Part shown: in pieces, positions 9,277 to 18,810 of the stretch
How the letters are laid out: each line of letters opens with the position of its first letter
Position numbering within the stretch: the first letter of the stretch is position 1
Notes under the pieces: generated by a model
Seen by the model: only the letters and a program-made list of their open reading frames with translations
The model's database searches: none
Told to the model about the DNA's origin: nothing
DNA from: Chiayiivirga sp.
GTDB lineage: Bacteria > Pseudomonadota > Gammaproteobacteria > Xanthomonadales > Xanthomonadaceae
DNA length: 64,000 nucleotides
Assembly (NCBI GenBank): GCA_022647565.1
Contig: JALCLA010000001.1
Coordinates: 434,001 to 498,000, forward strand
Direction: 5' to 3'
Made by a program: the position numbers and the translations under genes

Positions 9277-10593
9277 TCAGCCCGCGCGCAGCGCATCCAC
9301 CACCGGCAAACGCGCCGCGCGCAGCGCGGGGAACAGGCCGCCGACCAGACCGATGCCGAGCGCCCACTTCAACCCGCTCCACAGCAATTCCGGCGTGACC
9401 TGGAACTGGAACATCACCTGGCTGAAATTGCCGCTGAGGGTCGCGACGCTGTAGCCGTTGAAGACCACATAGGCGAGCGCGGCCCCGAGGATGCCGCCGA
9501 GCAGGGCGAGCATCATCGTTTCCAGCATCACCGCGATCACCACCGGCAGGCCGCGGAAACCGATGGCGCGCAGCGTGGCGATCTCGCGCGCACGGCCCGC
9601 AACCGCGGCGTACATGGTGTTGAGCGCGCCGAACACCGCACCGATCGCCATGATCGCGCCGATCGCGGTGCCGAGCGCCTGGATCACCTTGGTCAGGCCT
9701 TCGGACTGCTTGGCGTAGTAGTCGCGCGTGGTCTGCACGTCGAGCTTGAGGCGTGGATCGGCGGCGAGCGCGTCCTTGAGCCGGGTGAAGCCGTCCTTGC
9801 CGTCGAGCCTGGCCACCACCGACTGGAACGCCGGGCGGTTGTAGGTGCTCATCAGGGTTTCGGCATCGACCCACAGCTCCGATTCGTGCGAGTCGCCGGA
9901 CTCGAACACGCCGACGATGTCCCACTGCTGGTTCGCCAGTTCGATCTGCGTATCGAGGTCGAGGCCACGGTACTGCGCGAGCGCACGGCTGCCGACCACG
10001 ATCTCGCGTCGCCCGGGCTCGAACTTGCGCCCGGCCACGATGCTCACCTGCGGCCGCAGCTCCCAGGTTTGCGGCGCCACGCCGCGGATCTGCACGTTGG
10101 CATCGATGCCGTCGTCGCGCTTTGGCAGGCTCGCGATCTGCGAGGCTTCGGCCGAGACCAGTGGGCGCCCGTCGGCGCCCTTGGCGATGCCGGCCAGCCC
10201 GGCGATCAGCGGCACCTGGTCGCGCCCGATGTTGGAATTGGTCTCGGCCTGCGAACCGCCGCGCAGGATGATGGCGCTGTCCTCGCTGCCGGTGCCCTTG
10301 AGCGTGGCCTCGAAGCCTGCGCCCATTGCCAGCATTGCCACCAGCACGCCGACCACGCCGGCGATGCCGATCACGATCACGCCGGAAGCACCCCAGCGTT
10401 GCGGCAGCCCGGCAATGCCAACACCGGCGACCGCGAGCGTCTGGCGGCCACGTCGGGTCAGGCCCAGCCACAGTGCCAGCAGCGCGGCGGCACCGAGCAC
10501 GCCCTGCCAGGGCAGTTGGATCCACAGCACCAGGCCCGCGCCCAGCAGCAGCACGGTGAGGAGATTGCCGGCCCACGTCTTGACATTTTTCAT
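9277..10593 (-). CDS. ABC transporter permease, FtsX/MacB type (second permease of the operon)
   Basis: A 438-residue membrane protein: a helix pair near the N-terminus, a large periplasmic (MacB_PCD-like) domain with a second hydrophobic stretch at about residues 40-65, then three FtsX-type helices ending in VGGLFPALRAARLPVVDAL, the usual C-terminal motif. ATG 10593 follows GGAG at six bases; the frame runs ten codons further upstream. In transcription order it is the last gene of the adaptor-ATPase-permease operon (16028 to 9277). It is separated from the first permease by two genes for exported proteins and by a 152-bp gap (10594-10745) in which I see nothing definite. Confidence 0.88.
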   Translation of the reverse strand: MKNVKTWAGNLLTVLLLGAGLVLWIQLPWQGVLGAAALLALWLGLTRRGRQTLAVAGVGIAGLPQRWGASGVIVIGIAGVVGVLVAMLAMGAGFEATLKGTGSEDSAIILRGGSQAETNSNIGRDQVPLIAGLAGIAKGADGRPLVSAEASQIASLPKRDDGIDANVQIRGVAPQTWELRPQVSIVAGRKFEPGRREIVVGSRALAQYRGLDLDTQIELANQQWDIVGVFESGDSHESELWVDAETLMSTYNRPAFQSVVARLDGKDGFTRLKDALAADPRLKLDVQTTRDYYAKQSEGLTKVIQALGTAIGAIMAIGAVFGALNTMYAAVAGRAREIATLRAIGFRGLPVVIAVMLETMMLALLGGILGAALAYVVFNGYSVATLSGNFSQVMFQFQVTPELLWSGLKWALGIGLVGGLFPALRAARLPVVDALRAG

Positions 10594-10745
10594 CACGAAC
10601 TCCAGCGCACGACGAAGCAACACTTTTTCATGATCCGGCCAACACTTAGATCCGGCATCTCACTCAAGCATGCGAGGAGCTGGAGCGGACTCTCGCCGGG
10701 ACTATGTTCACGTCCTATTGGGAGGCCAATGCTCGGCATCGTCGA

Positions 10746-12002
10746 TCACTCGAATCCGTCCGACAAGATAACTTCGGCGAAGGTGTTAAGACACCGGAAG
10801 CTCTGTCGGTAAACCTGCGCATTGTTCTTGCTCGCTGTTCCCCGAGCTCCGCTCAAGAACGTCTGGGCCGGGTCTGAAAAGAACATTTGCCTCGGGCAGC
10901 CATCCGGGCAAATCGTTGCGTTGATTCCCGACATGTCGTCTCGGAACATCCCATTGACCTCGTACCCATAGGCGAACGGGTAGAGGTTTTGGGCTGGCGG
11001 TCGAACCGCGAAAACAGGAGGGTTATGATCAAGGCCCGCGTTGTGGCCGATCTCGTGCGAAAGGTCGTTGTTCTGGACGCCGCACTGCCAGGTCACAACC
11101 TGGACGGCGCTGTCGTAGAAGTCGTAGCCCATTCCGAAGTACGCAATGCCAGCAGCCGGGCGACGCTGAGTGCGGGTGACGCCGCAGTACGGCGTGCCCG
11201 AGTTCTGGCCGGCGCTGGTGATGTAGGTGACAACATCGGCCGACAGGTCTCGACGGCGCTGGAGAAGTTGTGCGTTGTTGCGCGCATTCGTGAGGTCAGT
11301 GAGGTTTCCCATTTGGTTCAACGTGGCAGGAGCCAGCTCAATGCCAACGATGCTGAGGAAAGTGGGCACGTTGCTGTTCTGCAACGTCACGTTGGCCGAC
11401 GCAGCTGCGTTGAACAGTTCGTTCTCTAGGACCGCTACGTCTCCGCCTGCCGCGGCGAGGGCTTGAGGCGAGTAGACCAGCAACACATCGATCGGCTGGA
11501 ATTCCTTGCCGAAACATGTGCGCGCGGGAGAATCTGGTGAGGCGCCTTTGATGGCCACCCCTTCGTCGACAACGTCCGACGGGAAGGCCGAAGCATCCAT
11601 GCGGTGGATCGACTGCGCCGAGCCACCAGGGCCGTGGGAAGTTGTCAGGACCGAGAATGTGTCGGGACCACCGCGGACGAAACCTGTGATGATGTCGTCG
11701 TTGACCGTCAGGATCACGTCGTGGATGAGTGTCTTGCCGATCCAGTGGTAACCGCCTCCTGGCCGCTGCTCGAAGCGCACCCGGTTCGCGATGAAGGTGC
11801 CGGCACCGGGCAACTCCAGTGTGATGCTCGCCGGGTTGGCGTTGAGCGCTGCGAAGTTGACAGTGGCAGGGAAGGCTGCCTGTGTTCGAGGCGGAGTGGG
11901 CTGCGACGCGGCAAACATCTCGGTGAACAGGTCAGGCGGGGTCGAGGCCAGAGCGAATCCTGAGGGCTGGGCAAGAAGAACACCGACGTGTAGCGATCTC
12001 AT
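10746..12002 (-). CDS. Secreted metzincin-type zinc metalloprotease
   Basis: A 418-residue protein with the full metzincin zinc site HEIGHNAGLDH: ligands H316, H320 and H326, catalytic E317. A Met about 20-30 residues on (GMFRDDMSG) could be the Met-turn. The catalytic half follows a roughly 160-residue N-terminal domain that may act as a propeptide. The C-terminus ends EVILSDGFE, resembling the short DGFE-type tails I associate with exported proteins of this order. GGAGG lies seven bases before ATG 12002. The N-terminal hydrophobic stretch is short, so the export signal is uncertain. Only 3 bp separate it from the IPTL-CTERM gene upstream; both look less GC-rich than the surrounding transporter genes. 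Confidence 0.8.
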   Translation of the reverse strand: MRSLHVGVLLAQPSGFALASTPPDLFTEMFAASQPTPPRTQAAFPATVNFAALNANPASITLELPGAGTFIANRVRFEQRPGGGYHWIGKTLIHDVILTVNDDIITGFVRGGPDTFSVLTTSHGPGGSAQSIHRMDASAFPSDVVDEGVAIKGASPDSPARTCFGKEFQPIDVLLVYSPQALAAAGGDVAVLENELFNAAASANVTLQNSNVPTFLSIVGIELAPATLNQMGNLTDLTNARNNAQLLQRRRDLSADVVTYITSAGQNSGTPYCGVTRTQRRPAAGIAYFGMGYDFYDSAVQVVTWQCGVQNNDLSHEIGHNAGLDHNPPVFAVRPPAQNLYPFAYGYEVNGMFRDDMSGINATICPDGCPRQMFFSDPAQTFLSGARGTASKNNAQVYRQSFRCLNTFAEVILSDGFE

Positions 12003-12005
12003 CGT

Positions 12006-12578
12006 CTACCTCCGTTGAAGGGAGCTCAGCAGCAGCGCACCAGCCACCATCACGATCAGGCCCCATGTCGTCATTGCTGGAATCGTCAACGGGGTTGGCG
12101 TCGCGAACGTCAGCTGATACTGAACCGAGTTGTTCGCAGGCTGCGGGTCGGGAGTGAGGCCAGAGCTCACGTCAGCGCCAACAAGAAGTTGATTGCCAGG
12201 CGGGATGATGCGGGCGCGCATCCGGGCCATACAGGTTCGCTGCTCGCCCGGCGCGAGCGTCGGGAGCATGTAGGAGAAGTTGATCCGCGGCGGGTCTATA
12301 TCGTAGATCTCGAAGCCGTCGCAGACGGGCGCTACCGGCTCCGCGATCTCGAAGACGAACGGCTGAAACACTGGGGCCGACCAAAAGAGCAGCACCTGTT
12401 GGGCAATGTTCGGACCGTCGTTCGTGGCCGTGATCGTGACCACGATCTCTTGGCCGACAACGAGATTGGTCGACGGCGATACAGTGCTGACGACGCGCAG
12501 GTCCGCCGATTGAGCGTGCGCAGCGTTGCCAAGCGCGAACAGCAGCAAAGCGGAAGCCAAATTCCTCCCAATGCTCAT
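12006..12578 (-). CDS. IPTL-CTERM surface protein with a DUF11-like domain
   Basis: A 190-residue exported protein: signal peptide (about 1-22), a DUF11/CARDB-like beta-sandwich (SADLRVVSTVSPSTNLVVGQ...), and a C-terminal tripartite sorting signal, IPAMTTWG then a hydrophobic helix then SSLQRR. This matches the IPTL-CTERM type, recognised by exosortase H in known systems. No exosortase gene is in this window. It lies 12 bp after the first permease gene (13751-12591) and 3 bp before the metalloprotease gene, so all are probably one mRNA. Placement inside an ABC operon is unusual for such a protein. Confidence 0.8.
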   Translation of the reverse strand: MSIGRNLASALLLFALGNAAHAQSADLRVVSTVSPSTNLVVGQEIVVTITATNDGPNIAQQVLLFWSAPVFQPFVFEIAEPVAPVCDGFEIYDIDPPRINFSYMLPTLAPGEQRTCMARMRARIIPPGNQLLVGADVSSGLTPDPQPANNSVQYQLTFATPTPLTIPAMTTWGLIVMVAGALLLSSLQRR

Positions 12579-12590
12579 CTCTTCAAGTTC

Positions 12591-13751
12591 CTATCGCCCC
12601 GCCAAGGCATCGACGATCTTCAGCCGCATCCCGCGCAGCGCCGGCAAGAGCCCAATCGCGATGCCGATCGCAAGCATCAACGCCAGGCCCAGCGCCCAGG
12701 TCTCCGGTGGCACGCCCGGCAGCTGGATCACGCCGCCCGAGCCCTTGCTGATGCCCGGCATCAGCACCTGCGCGATGGCAAGGCCGAGGCAGCCAGCGAG
12801 CACGATCAGCAGCACCGATTCGGCCAGCACCAGCACCAGCACGGTGGCGTCCGAGAAGCCGATGGTCTTCAACACGGCCAGTTCGGGTATCCGCTCGCGC
12901 ACGGCCTGCGCCATGGTGTTGCCGGTGAGCAGCAGCAAGGTGAAGAACACTGCGCCCATGATTGCGGTGACGATCAAGCCGATGTCGGCGAACATCTTGA
13001 AGAAGCCCTGGTTGAAGGCTTGCTCGGTCTGGGTCTTGGTTTCGTGGTCGGAGTTTTCCGAGAGCGCGTCGATGGCCCTGGCCACGGCATTGGCGTCGGC
13101 ACCCTCGGCCAGTTCCACCGTGAGCCAGCCGATCTGGTTCTTGATGTAGTCGTTGGCCTCGTCGAAGTATTGCCAGTTGAAGACCAGCTGGTTCTCCTCG
13201 CCTTCGCGCTTCTCGTCCGCCATGTCGTAGATGCCGACCAGCTTGAACTCCCAGTTGTTGCTGCCCTTGGTCGGGAAGATCGTGGCCTGCAACGGGATGG
13301 TGTCGCCGATCTTCCAGCCGTGGCGATCGGCCAGCCCCTTGCCGACCACCGCGCCAGTGCGTTCGGCATAGAAGGCCTTGAGCTGCTCGGGCGGCAGGAT
13401 GTACTCGGGATACATCTCGAAGAACCCGGGCCCGACAGCGAAATTCGGGAAGAAGTTGCGCTGTTCACCCTGATACAGGCCGCCAAACCAGTTGGCGTAG
13501 GTGACGCTCTTGATCCCGGGCACGGTCTGCGCCTGCGGGAACACGCTGTACGGCAGCACCTGGGTGAAGCTCAGGCGCGAGGCCGTGATCAGGCGGTTGT
13601 AGCCGGTGACGTTGGCGCTGGAATTGAACGCCACCCGCACCGAATCGAGCATTCCGAACAACAGGAATGCCGTCACCACCGACAGCATGGTGAGCAGGGT
13701 GCGGGTCTTGCTGCGCATCAGCGCGGCCCAGATCAAGTGGAAGTATTTCAT
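12591..13751 (-). CDS. ABC transporter permease, FtsX/MacB type (first permease)
   Basis: A 386-residue permease: one helix near residues 17-35, a periplasmic domain of about 220 residues, then three C-terminal helices of the FtsX type, with the coupling motif ERIPELAVLKTIGFSD facing the ATPase and the end LPALRGMRLKIVDAL. It follows the ATP-binding gene after a 122-bp gap and would pair with it and with the second permease at 9277-10593 to form a MacB-like mechanotransmission transporter. The cargo is unknown. Confidence 0.88.
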   Translation of the reverse strand: MKYFHLIWAALMRSKTRTLLTMLSVVTAFLLFGMLDSVRVAFNSSANVTGYNRLITASRLSFTQVLPYSVFPQAQTVPGIKSVTYANWFGGLYQGEQRNFFPNFAVGPGFFEMYPEYILPPEQLKAFYAERTGAVVGKGLADRHGWKIGDTIPLQATIFPTKGSNNWEFKLVGIYDMADEKREGEENQLVFNWQYFDEANDYIKNQIGWLTVELAEGADANAVARAIDALSENSDHETKTQTEQAFNQGFFKMFADIGLIVTAIMGAVFFTLLLLTGNTMAQAVRERIPELAVLKTIGFSDATVLVLVLAESVLLIVLAGCLGLAIAQVLMPGISKGSGGVIQLPGVPPETWALGLALMLAIGIAIGLLPALRGMRLKIVDALAGR

Positions 13752-13774
13752 CGAAGCATTGCTCCTTCGTGCTC

Positions 13775-13871
13775 GGCTCCTTCCCCCGCTTGCGTGCGAA
13801 GGTTGCGATGGGGGGCGTCAAGATCGTCGCCCCCACCCCAGCCCTCCCCCGCAAGCGAGTGAGGGGGATGA
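13775..13871. repeat. GC-rich palindromic repeat in the permease-ATPase gap
   Basis: The gap between the first permease and the ATPase holds CCCCCGCTTGCGTGCGAAGG and, further on, CCCCACCCCAGCCCTCCCCC followed by GCAAGCGAGTGAGGGG. The latter resembles the interspersed C-rich palindromes common in proteobacterial intergenic regions. It may form a hairpin in the operon mRNA. Confidence 0.45.
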
Positions 13872-13873
13872 AA

Positions 13874-14566
<693 letters not shown>

Positions 14567-14598
14567 TGGGGGACCTCGTTATGGGTGGATCAAGATCA

Positions 14599-14760
14599 AG
14601 AGACGTTTTCGCAAAGGACGCAAAGGAAAAGCCAAGAAAGACTCGCCAAGGAAGGCGGGAGTGGGGTATGGCGAGCGTGTGGTTCCTGACGTGAATCAAA
14701 GCCCAGGCTCACTTTGCGCTCTCTCTGCTTTTCCTTTGCGTCCTTTGCGAAAACGTCTCT
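14599..14760. repeat. 34-bp perfect inverted repeat, MITE-like, inside the ABC operon
   Basis: Arms 14599-14632 and 14727-14760 are exact reverse complements over 34 bp (inner part CGCAAAGGACGCAAAGG), 94 bp apart. The element fills most of the 217-bp gap between the adaptor and ATPase genes. The arms read like the G/C-AAAGGA repeats dispersed in many proteobacterial genomes. As RNA it would form a long hairpin within the operon transcript. Confidence 0.8.
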
Positions 14761-14783
14761 TGCTTTTGATTCTTCGGCAATGT

Positions 14784-16028
14784 TCAGTCTTTCGCAGCCG
14801 CCACGCGCACGCGCGCCCCGTCGGCCAGATCCTTGGGCGGGTCGAGCACGACCTCGTCGCCGCCGCTCAGGCCCGCGGTCACTTCGCGCTCGTCGCCGAG
14901 GCTGCGACCGAGCTTCACCTCGCGTCGGTGCGCGACGCGTTCGTTCACGACGAACGCAACCTGCGCCCCGTCGCGCGCGACGATGGCGGCGGCCGGCACC
15001 AGCACGCCTTTTGGCGCTTCAGGCGCGGGTGAGGTGGCGGGCGCGCTCGATTCGAGGAAGGCCACGCGCACACCCATCTCGGGCACGATGCGCGCGTCCC
15101 GGGTGTTCAATCCGATGCGCACCTTCACCGTGGCCTTGCCGCGATCGGCGGTGGGAACGATGGCAATCACTTCAGCCGGGATGATCCAGTCGGGATAGGC
15201 GTTGAGCACGGCCTGCACCGGCTGGTTCGCCTTGACCCGGCCAATGTAGGCCTCGTTCACGTCGACCTGCACTTCGAGCGAATCCATGTCGACGATCGTG
15301 CCGATGCCGGTGCGGGTGAAGCCGCCGCCGGCCGAGATCGGCGAGATCATCTCGCCCGGTTGCGCTGCCTTCACCGTGACCACGCCGGCAAACGGTGCGC
15401 GCACCACGGTGTTGTCGACGCTGATCTCGGCCAGCTGCAGCGCGTCCTGCGCCACCTGCACGTTGCGCTGCGCGGTGGCGATGCGCGCCGCCAGTGCGTC
15501 ACGCTCGGTCTGGGCCTGGTCAAAGGCCGACTGCGCGATCAGCTTCCTCGCCAGCAGTTCGTGCTGGCGCGACAGGGTCTTCTCCGCCAGTGCGAGCTGG
15601 GTGCGGGCTTCGTCGAGCTGGCTGCGCGCGGCGAGCAACTGCGAGTTGGAGAGCGTGCGTTGGGCTTCGACGTCGATCGGATCGAGACGCGCCAGGACCT
15701 GGCCTTCCTCGACGCGCATGCCTTCCTCGATCAGGACTTCGGTCACCTTGCCGGTGATCTTGGACGAGACCGTGGCCTGGCGCCGCGCCGTGACGTAACC
15801 GGAGGCGTCCAGCACGCTCGCAGGTCCGGCCGCGCTTGCGGAGATGGCGCGGGCGCTCGCGGTGCGCACTTCGATACCCGCGCCGCGGCCCAGCAACCAC
15901 CATCCACCGGCGATGAGCAGCAGCACCAGCAGGCTGCCGAGGATCCAGGGCAAGGGCGGGCGTCGCGCCGCCGGCGGGTCGCGCCGGTCGATACGAAGTT
16001 CGCGCAACAATTCGGCCGAGTCGTTCAT
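14784..16028 (-). CDS. HlyD/MacA-family periplasmic adaptor subunit
   Basis: A 414-residue membrane-fusion protein. After a cytoplasmic N-terminus rich in Arg, one helix (about residues 28-46) anchors it. Then come a barrel-sandwich half (GYVTARRQATVSSKITGKV), a coiled-coil hairpin (about 120-195), the second lipoyl half (NTVVRAPFAGVVTVKAAQPG) and the beta-barrel domain. It is the first gene of the adaptor-ATPase-permease operon and would link the FtsX-type permeases to an outer-membrane channel, which is not encoded here. The 128-bp upstream gap to the aminopeptidase gene shows no clear promoter. Confidence 0.9.
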   Translation of the reverse strand: MNDSAELLRELRIDRRDPPAARRPPLPWILGSLLVLLLIAGGWWLLGRGAGIEVRTASARAISASAAGPASVLDASGYVTARRQATVSSKITGKVTEVLIEEGMRVEEGQVLARLDPIDVEAQRTLSNSQLLAARSQLDEARTQLALAEKTLSRQHELLARKLIAQSAFDQAQTERDALAARIATAQRNVQVAQDALQLAEISVDNTVVRAPFAGVVTVKAAQPGEMISPISAGGGFTRTGIGTIVDMDSLEVQVDVNEAYIGRVKANQPVQAVLNAYPDWIIPAEVIAIVPTADRGKATVKVRIGLNTRDARIVPEMGVRVAFLESSAPATSPAPEAPKGVLVPAAAIVARDGAQVAFVVNERVAHRREVKLGRSLGDEREVTAGLSGGDEVVLDPPKDLADGARVRVAAAKD

Positions 16029-16156
16029 GCGGTGGATTCGAGGAGGACGAGGGCAAGACCTGCGATGCGGGCAAGTGTGACCGTGCCTCCGGGCAGGCGC
16101 CAGATGCGATTTGTCACCTTTTCACCGCGCCCCGCGCCTTGCGGGGCGGGGCGGGC

Positions 16157-17551
16157 TCAGGCGGCGTAGCGCGCCTTGAGCAGTTCCCAGCTGGCGCGCA
16201 GGCTCTGGGCTTCGCCGCCCTGGGGCTTGCCGGGACGATCGACGTCGTTCCACGAATACACGTCGATGTGGGCCCAGGCCTGTCCGCCCGGGATGAAGCG
16301 TTCCAGGTACAAGGCCGCGGTGATTGCCCCGGCCATGCGCGAGGCGCCGGCGTTGGCGAAATCGGCGACGTGGCTCTTGAGATAGCTGTGGTAGGGCTGC
16401 CACAGCGGCATCGGCCAGAGCGGATCGCGCGCGCGCTGCGCCGCCTGCACGTAGGCGGCGCGCAACTCGTCCTGGTTGCAGAACAGCGCGGGCAGGTCGG
16501 GCCCGAGCGCGATCCGCGCCGCGCCGGTGAGCGTGGCGAAGTCGAGGATCAGGTCGGGTTTGCGTTCGGCGGCGTAGGCCAGCGCATCGCACAGCACCAC
16601 GCGACCTTCGGCATCGGTGTTGTCGATCTCCACGTGCAGCCCCTTGCGCGTGGAGATGACCTCGCCCGGACGGTAGGCGTCGGGGCCGATCGCATTCTCC
16701 ACCGCCGGCACCAGCAGTTGCAGCCGCACCGGAAGCTTCTGCGCCATCACCAGCTGCGCCAGGCCCAGCGCATGCGCCGCGCCGCCCATGTCCTTCTTCA
16801 TCCAGCGCATGCCGTCGGCCGGTTTGATGTCGAGGCCGCCGGTATCGAAGCACACGCCCTTGCCGACGATCGCCAGGTTCGGATGCTTGACGCTGCCCCA
16901 GCTCAACTCGATCAGGCGCGGAGCGCGATGCGAGGCGCGGCCCACCGCATGGATCGCGGGGAAGTTCTCCTTGAGCAGGGCCTCGCCCACGATGCTGCGG
17001 CATTCTCCGCCGTAGGCCTTGGCAAGCCGATGCGCCACGGCTTCAAGTTCGTCCGGGCCGAGGTCCTGGGTCGGCGTGTTGACCAGGTCGCGTACCAGCA
17101 GGCTGGCCTTGAGCTGGGCGTAGGCTTCCGACATTTCGGCTGCGGCCGCGTCCAGCGCGAGGCGGGCCGGCGCGCGCGGCGGCTGGCGATAGCGGTCGAA
17201 CTGATAGGCGCCCAGGCCCCAGCCCAGCACCGCGCGGCCCGCATCGGGCGGATGCCCGTATTCGCGCGTGAGCCGGTAACTGCCTTCGGGAAGGAGCAGG
17301 GGCAGGTGCGCCAGCGCGAACGGATCCTCGGGGTCGCCGATGCCGGCCAACGCCGCCACCGGGTGGCCATCGGTGCCGGGTACCACGAGCGCACTGCCGG
17401 GCGCGGCGGTGAAGCCGTGCGCAGCGACCCAGGCGCGGGTCGTGGCGCACTGACTGGCGAGGAAGGCTTCGAAGCCGTCGCTGCGCAGCGCCACCAGGGG
17501 CAGGGCGCGCACGGCGTCTTCCAGCAGGGAAAAGCAGTTGAGGGTGCTCAT
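16157..17551 (-). CDS. Leucyl aminopeptidase (M17 family)
   Basis: A 464-residue cytoplasmic metallopeptidase that removes N-terminal residues. All the metal and catalytic positions are visible: K231 and D236 (GKGVCFDTGG), K243 (DIKPADG), D254 (KKDMGG), then D313, E315 and R317 in NTDAEGR. The N-terminal 150 residues form the regulatory domain. It is the divergent M17 form seen in Xanthomonadales rather than PepA itself. It follows the HAD gene by 70 bp on the same strand. Confidence 0.93.
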   Translation of the reverse strand: MSTLNCFSLLEDAVRALPLVALRSDGFEAFLASQCATTRAWVAAHGFTAAPGSALVVPGTDGHPVAALAGIGDPEDPFALAHLPLLLPEGSYRLTREYGHPPDAGRAVLGWGLGAYQFDRYRQPPRAPARLALDAAAAEMSEAYAQLKASLLVRDLVNTPTQDLGPDELEAVAHRLAKAYGGECRSIVGEALLKENFPAIHAVGRASHRAPRLIELSWGSVKHPNLAIVGKGVCFDTGGLDIKPADGMRWMKKDMGGAAHALGLAQLVMAQKLPVRLQLLVPAVENAIGPDAYRPGEVISTRKGLHVEIDNTDAEGRVVLCDALAYAAERKPDLILDFATLTGAARIALGPDLPALFCNQDELRAAYVQAAQRARDPLWPMPLWQPYHSYLKSHVADFANAGASRMAGAITAALYLERFIPGGQAWAHIDVYSWNDVDRPGKPQGGEAQSLRASWELLKARYAA

Positions 17552-17621
17552 CGGGGTCGGTCGGGTCGGGATTGGGTGGAAGGTTCGCCTCGCGGCCTGC
17601 GCGTCACGACGATGTGGCAGG

Positions 17622-18335
17622 TCATGCGCGCCGGGTGCGTGCCAGGACGGGAAAATTCAGGTCGAGCCAATCGGCGAGCGCGCCCAGATCGCGCACCACC
17701 ACGTCGGGCGCGCCCGGATGCGGCCAGGGCGCGTCGTCGCGGTTGATCCAGGCGCAGCGCAGGCCGGCGCGCTGTGCGCCGAGCACGTCGAGGTCGGGGT
17801 CGTCGCCCACGTGCAGCACTTCATGCGGGGCGCAGCCCAGGCGCGCGCACGCCGCGTGGAAGATGCTGGCGTCGGGCTTGGGCGCGCCGTGTTCGCGCGC
17901 GCCGAGGGTGAAGGCGAAATGCGTGTCCAGCCCGATGCGGACAAGATCCGCGTTGCCATTGGTGAGCGCGGCCAGCGGGAAGCGGGCCGCCAGGCGCGCC
18001 AGGGCCGCCGCCACTTCCGGGAACAGTTCGACCTGGTTGCGCCCGGCGTAGAAGACCTCGAATGCCGCATCGCCCAGCGAGGCACACTCGCCACTCTCGA
18101 GCAGCGCCGCTTGCAGCGAGATCCTGCGTTGCGCGGAATAGTCGTGGGCCAGATGCGGATGTTCGCTCGCCACGCGCTCGCGCAGCGTGCGCATCGCCGA
18201 CGGCGGATAGCGCTCGGCACAGCGTGGTGCGTGTTCGGCCAGCCACGCATGCAAGGCCTGTTCGGCGCGCGCGATCGCCGGCCAGATCGGCCACAGGGTG
18301 TCGTCGAGATCGAGGCTGAGGGCGCGCAGGGTCAA
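17622..18335 (-). CDS. HAD-superfamily hydrolase
   Basis: About 237 residues. Motif I is SLDLDDTLWP near the N-terminus (nucleophile and acid aspartates), motif II is LTNGNAD, motif III the Lys in GAPKPDASIF and motif IV VGDDPDLDVLGAQRAG. The cap is a four-helix C1 type, so a small phosphorylated metabolite is the likely substrate. The frame is open to 18548, but motif I normally lies within ten residues of the start, so TTG 18335 is chosen; this start is tentative. Confidence 0.85.
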   Translation of the reverse strand: MTLRALSLDLDDTLWPIWPAIARAEQALHAWLAEHAPRCAERYPPSAMRTLRERVASEHPHLAHDYSAQRRISLQAALLESGECASLGDAAFEVFYAGRNQVELFPEVAAALARLAARFPLAALTNGNADLVRIGLDTHFAFTLGAREHGAPKPDASIFHAACARLGCAPHEVLHVGDDPDLDVLGAQRAGLRCAWINRDDAPWPHPGAPDVVVRDLGALADWLDLNFPVLARTRRA

Positions 18336-18453
18336 GGCCGAATCATAGCAGCGGGCAACGTGGCGTACGGCTCGCGCGAGCGTGTCCGCCGCGGCATCGC
18401 ATCGAGCGCGTGGCGTGGCTTGCGTGCCAGGGACTACGGCCGGCCTCGGGCGA

Positions 18454-18810
18454 TCAGGCCGGCTCTCGCACCGTTTCCGGACGTGCCTCATCGGACCCGC
18501 CCGCGCGCTGCGTGGTGTCGACACCACGCCCGGCGACGTCGCTCGCAAACTGTGCCTGCAAACTGCCTGCCAGCGACACCAGGCGCGTCGCCAATTCGAC
18601 GAAGCGCGTGCCCTGGGTCAAGCGCGCCAGCGGTTCGATGATGCCGAGCAGGAGTCCACTCACGAAGCCCGCGCCCAGAAGTCGTGCCGGAGTGAGGCTG
18701 CGACGCGCGTTGTCTCTCACCGCACTCCACGCCGCCGCGTTGTGTTGCAGGCTTGCCGCGGCCCGGGCCTCGGCGGCACGCACGCGGGCGCGCAGGACGC
18801 GATGGTTCAC
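18454..18810 (-). CDS. Small membrane protein, YqjK position of a yqjDEK-like operon
   Basis: A 118-residue protein with a basic, helical N-terminus, a single hydrophobic segment (ARLLGAGFVSGLLLGIIEPL, about 43-62) and a hydrophilic tail. It starts within the stop of the YqjE-like gene (4-base overlap) and is third in the order YqjD-YqjE-this, which matches E. coli yqjD-yqjE-yqjK. Sequence similarity to YqjK is not obvious by eye, so the assignment rests on position and size. Confidence 0.65.
   Translation of the reverse strand: MNHRVLRARVRAAEARAAASLQHNAAAWSAVRDNARRSLTPARLLGAGFVSGLLLGIIEPLARLTQGTRFVELATRLVSLAGSLQAQFASDVAGRGVDTTQRAGGSDEARPETVREPA

Noticed and set aside
5829..10576. Very long minus-strand ORFs opposite prc and running into the EamA and permease region
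   Set aside because: Composition is Arg/Ala/His-rich with no domains; prc, EamA and the FtsX permease explain the region in other frames.
12015..13862. 615-codon plus-strand ORF opposite the IPTL-CTERM and permease genes
   Set aside because: Shadow frame without a recognisable domain; the minus strand holds membrane proteins with family motifs.
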